From NCBI GenBank assembly GCA_964498785.1, contig CAZCJL010000095.1, forward strand, positions 1 to 27,574: DNA of 27,574 bases, in the 5' to 3' direction. Below the pieces are notes generated by a model that was not told the DNA's origin, ran no database searches, and worked only from the letters and a program-made list of their open reading frames with translations. Origin of the DNA: Mariaggregatimicrobium sp964498785 (GTDB taxonomy: Bacteria; Zhuqueibacterota; Zhuqueibacteria; Thermofontimicrobiales; Thiofontviventaceae). Positions within the stretch are counted from its first letter, which is position 1, and each line of letters opens with the position of its first letter. The position numbers and the translations under genes were made by a program. Positions 25,807 through 27,574 of this stretch are shown here, in pieces.

Positions 25807-27025
25807 TCCTTAACGCATCAATCGGATTTAAATCTGCTGCTTCTCTGGCAGGATAAATTCCTGCCAAAAGACCGACGCTCATAGAAACAATTACGGCGGT
25901 TGTTACAGGTTCTATTAAGGATATTTGAGTTTTGCCCAAAAAAGATAGAGCTAAGTAATAAACAACCAGGCTACCAGCAATTCCCAGACAACCGCCAATT
26001 ATACCAACTGCGAAAGATTCAGCCAAAAATTGAAATAATATATCCGCTTTTCGAGCGCCGACTGCACGGCGGATACCTATTTCAAAATAGCGTTCATTAA
26101 CAGCCGTCAGCATAATGTTCATTATTCCCAGTCCTGCAAGCAATAGCACGACCGCAGCAATCATTGTCAGTGAAAAAGTTAAAATTTTCATAATCCTGTC
26201 CGCTTTTTCGATCTCGCCTGACAGTGTTTTAATTTCAAAAATTTTATTTTCTCCAAAACAAAGATCCAAATAGTTTTTAATCTGATCTATTGTTAAATTA
26301 ATATACGTTTCGCTTGAAACCTGCAAATCAAGATATTGTATATCAACTGTATTTTTCCAACGGGAGCTCTGCATTACAGAAAGCGGTATAACAATTAATT
26401 CTTCACGCATGGGAACGGCGCCAATCATGTTTAAGAGCGGGCGTTCTTTCTTTTTTAACACTCCCACGATTGTAAAATATTCCCCGTCGATTAGTATCTG
26501 TTTATGCAGAGCAATGCTACTTCCAAATAAAGAAGCACAAGTTTCGAACGATAGTACACACACGTAATTACTGCATAATTCATCAAGCGGCGTTAGAAAC
26601 CTTCCGAAGGCGATCTCTTCATTTTTTACAGCTATCCATTCCGGTACTGTTGCTATTGCTCGCACTCCTTTCATAAGTTTATCCTGATAACGTATTTCCA
26701 TCGCATCATAAATACTGGGAGCTATATGAGTTATATTTGGACAATATTTCATTAATTGCTTTGCATGTGTCAGACTAAGTTGTTTTTCATCAATGATTGA
26801 ATTAGTAATTGCATTGTTTGCTTCTGTATTAAAATCACGATAAATCCAAATGCGATTTATGCCAAAAGTTTGAATCTCCCTATATATCAATTGCTTTGCC
26901 AATCTACTGATTATTCGAACAGAAGTCAATGAAAAAACCCCAATTGTCATCATGAATAACACAATGTAAAATCGAAATTTATTTAGATAGATGTTTTTGA
27001 AAATATCATAAATTCTATTAGTCAT
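25796..27025 (-). CDS. MacB/FtsX-type ABC transporter permease
   Basis: The 409-aa inner-membrane protein has one N-terminal membrane segment (about 18-40), a large periplasmic MacB-type core domain, and three C-terminal segments (about 280-305, 330-355 and 365-390). It shows the family hallmarks ERYFEIGIRRAVGARKADIL and AGIYPAREAADLNPIDALR, so it appears complete. Such permeases couple cytoplasmic ATP hydrolysis to export of lipoproteins, peptides or small molecules with a periplasmic adaptor. The adaptor gene ends one base before this ATG, so the two are coupled. No ATPase gene is visible in the window. The stop overlaps the sorting-domain remnant. Confidence 0.92.
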   Translation of the reverse strand: MTNRIYDIFKNIYLNKFRFYIVLFMMTIGVFSLTSVRIISRLAKQLIYREIQTFGINRIWIYRDFNTEANNAITNSIIDEKQLSLTHAKQLMKYCPNITHIAPSIYDAMEIRYQDKLMKGVRAIATVPEWIAVKNEEIAFGRFLTPLDELCSNYVCVLSFETCASLFGSSIALHKQILIDGEYFTIVGVLKKKERPLLNMIGAVPMREELIVIPLSVMQSSRWKNTVDIQYLDLQVSSETYINLTIDQIKNYLDLCFGENKIFEIKTLSGEIEKADRIMKILTFSLTMIAAVVLLLAGLGIMNIMLTAVNERYFEIGIRRAVGARKADILFQFLAESFAVGIIGGCLGIAGSLVVYYLALSFLGKTQISLIEPVTTAVIVSMSVGLLAGIYPAREAADLNPIDALRNAN

Positions 27026-27026
27026 T

Positions 27027-27554
27027 TTAATGCTTTTCCATCGGCGTTAATTTCATTCCATCATGAAGTATATCAAAATGAGATAACACAACAAGTGTGC
27101 CCTCATTTATATCATCTGTTTGTTCAATTTCAACTTCGGCATGATTTGTTTCACCAATAGTCACATTTTGTCTTCTTACAATTCCATTCTCAATGAGAAA
27201 TAAAAAGTTGTCTCCGTGATCGCACCGAATCGCTTCTATCGGGACGATTAGTTGGTCTGATGCAGAATAAATCGGGATATTTATTTGCATTGAAGTTCCG
27301 AACTGAATAGGATGTTGATCTTCTATCCGAATCAATATTTTCTGGAGTCCTTTTTTAATTTCAGGAGCAATATAACTGATATAACCGGTCAGTGGAGATT
27401 GCTCTTTTTTTGTTGTCGAAAATTTTTGTAGAGTCACCTTCTGATCCAAATAAATTTTCATTCCATGATCTTGATTAATAAAAGCACGGATACGGATACT
27501 ATCTTTGTTTACGATTGATAATATATGATTCTGTTGATTTATTAATAGAAACAA
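27027..27554 (-). pseudogene. HlyD/MacA-type periplasmic adaptor, C-terminal part, frame closed upstream by TAA
   Basis: The 175 aa correspond to the end of a lipoyl domain (FLLINQQNHILSIVN), the beta-barrel (IRIRAFINQDHGMKIYLDQKV) and the membrane-proximal domain (VPIEAIRCDHGDNFLFLIENGIVRRQNVTIG) of RND/ABC efflux adaptors. The signal or anchor, first lipoyl half and hairpin are missing. The frame reads back through GAG CTT-like lipoyl codons to TAA at 27558-27560; the only start inside is TTG at 27554. Homologous adaptors have a residue such as Q before ELF-like lipoyl strands, and CAA to TAA is a single change. It may be a nonsense-broken gene, a frameshift just outside the window, or a shortened adaptor. 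Only 20 bases upstream are visible. Confidence 0.65.
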
Positions 27555-27574
27555 CTCTTAATATAATAAATATC

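Noticed and set aside
1..27574. CRISPR arrays, tRNA or rRNA genes
   Set aside because: No regularly spaced short repeats and no cloverleaf or rRNA-like sequence were noticed; nearly all of the window is accounted for by protein genes.

Overview
Every supported gene in this AT-rich window lies on the minus strand, so transcription runs from high to low coordinates. The proteins point to a Gram-negative bacterium of the FCB group, possibly a candidate phylum such as Calditrichota, KSB1 or Marinimicrobia; this placement is inferred from protein style only. Several secreted proteins end in type IX secretion system (T9SS) type A sorting domains (YPNPFNP-like start, IYN-GQ core, W-G-D, SGVY). There is also a TonB-dependent receptor with a carboxypeptidase-regulatory-like N-terminus, a gingipain-family (C25) peptidase, and lipoproteins with TolB-like propellers. 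TAA, TAG and TGA are all used as normal stops, so the code looks standard.

In transcription order: (1) 27574-25796 holds the C-terminal half of an HlyD-type adaptor (interrupted upstream by an in-frame TAA) and a MacB/FtsX-type permease, followed by an orphan sorting-domain remnant at 25612-25806. (2) 25607-20507 holds a 541-aa propeller lipoprotein and a 1157-aa C25 peptidase with a sorting domain. (3) 20396-13552 is a duplicated, partly decayed island: HEAT protein, truncated amidase, coiled-coil propeller, M23 peptidase, a second coiled-coil propeller broken by TAA, a second M23 peptidase fused to a copy of the C25 sorting domain but broken by TAG, and a second HEAT protein. (4) 13488-8684 holds a full-length 1057-aa Amidase_6-like secreted hydrolase and a second 541-aa propeller lipoprotein. 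(5) 8683-8005 is an AT-rich intergenic region with a candidate promoter. (6) 8004-158 holds the TonB-dependent receptor, a third 541-aa propeller lipoprotein, a hairpin-rich gap, a zinc metalloprotease with a sorting domain, and a secreted two-domain protein of unknown function. A gene with a good Shine-Dalgarno starts at position 36 and runs off the window.

My reading is a cell-surface and secreted hydrolase locus. It combines peptidases and cell-wall-type hydrolases (C25, Amidase_6-like, M23, HExxH) with lipoprotein propellers and a second family of secreted propellers carrying a helical insert. Three features recur. Each 541-aa lipoprotein lies next to a sorting-domain hydrolase or a remnant of one. 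The coiled-coil propeller and M23 genes occur as a doubled pair. A block of about 1.85 kb (C25 sorting domain, HEAT gene, amidase start) is present twice as direct repeats flanking the propeller/M23 cassette, with a 557-bp stretch that is identical. The truncation pattern (complete C25 with broken amidase at one copy, orphan sorting domain with complete amidase at the other) is what a single-crossover integration or a segmental duplication would leave.
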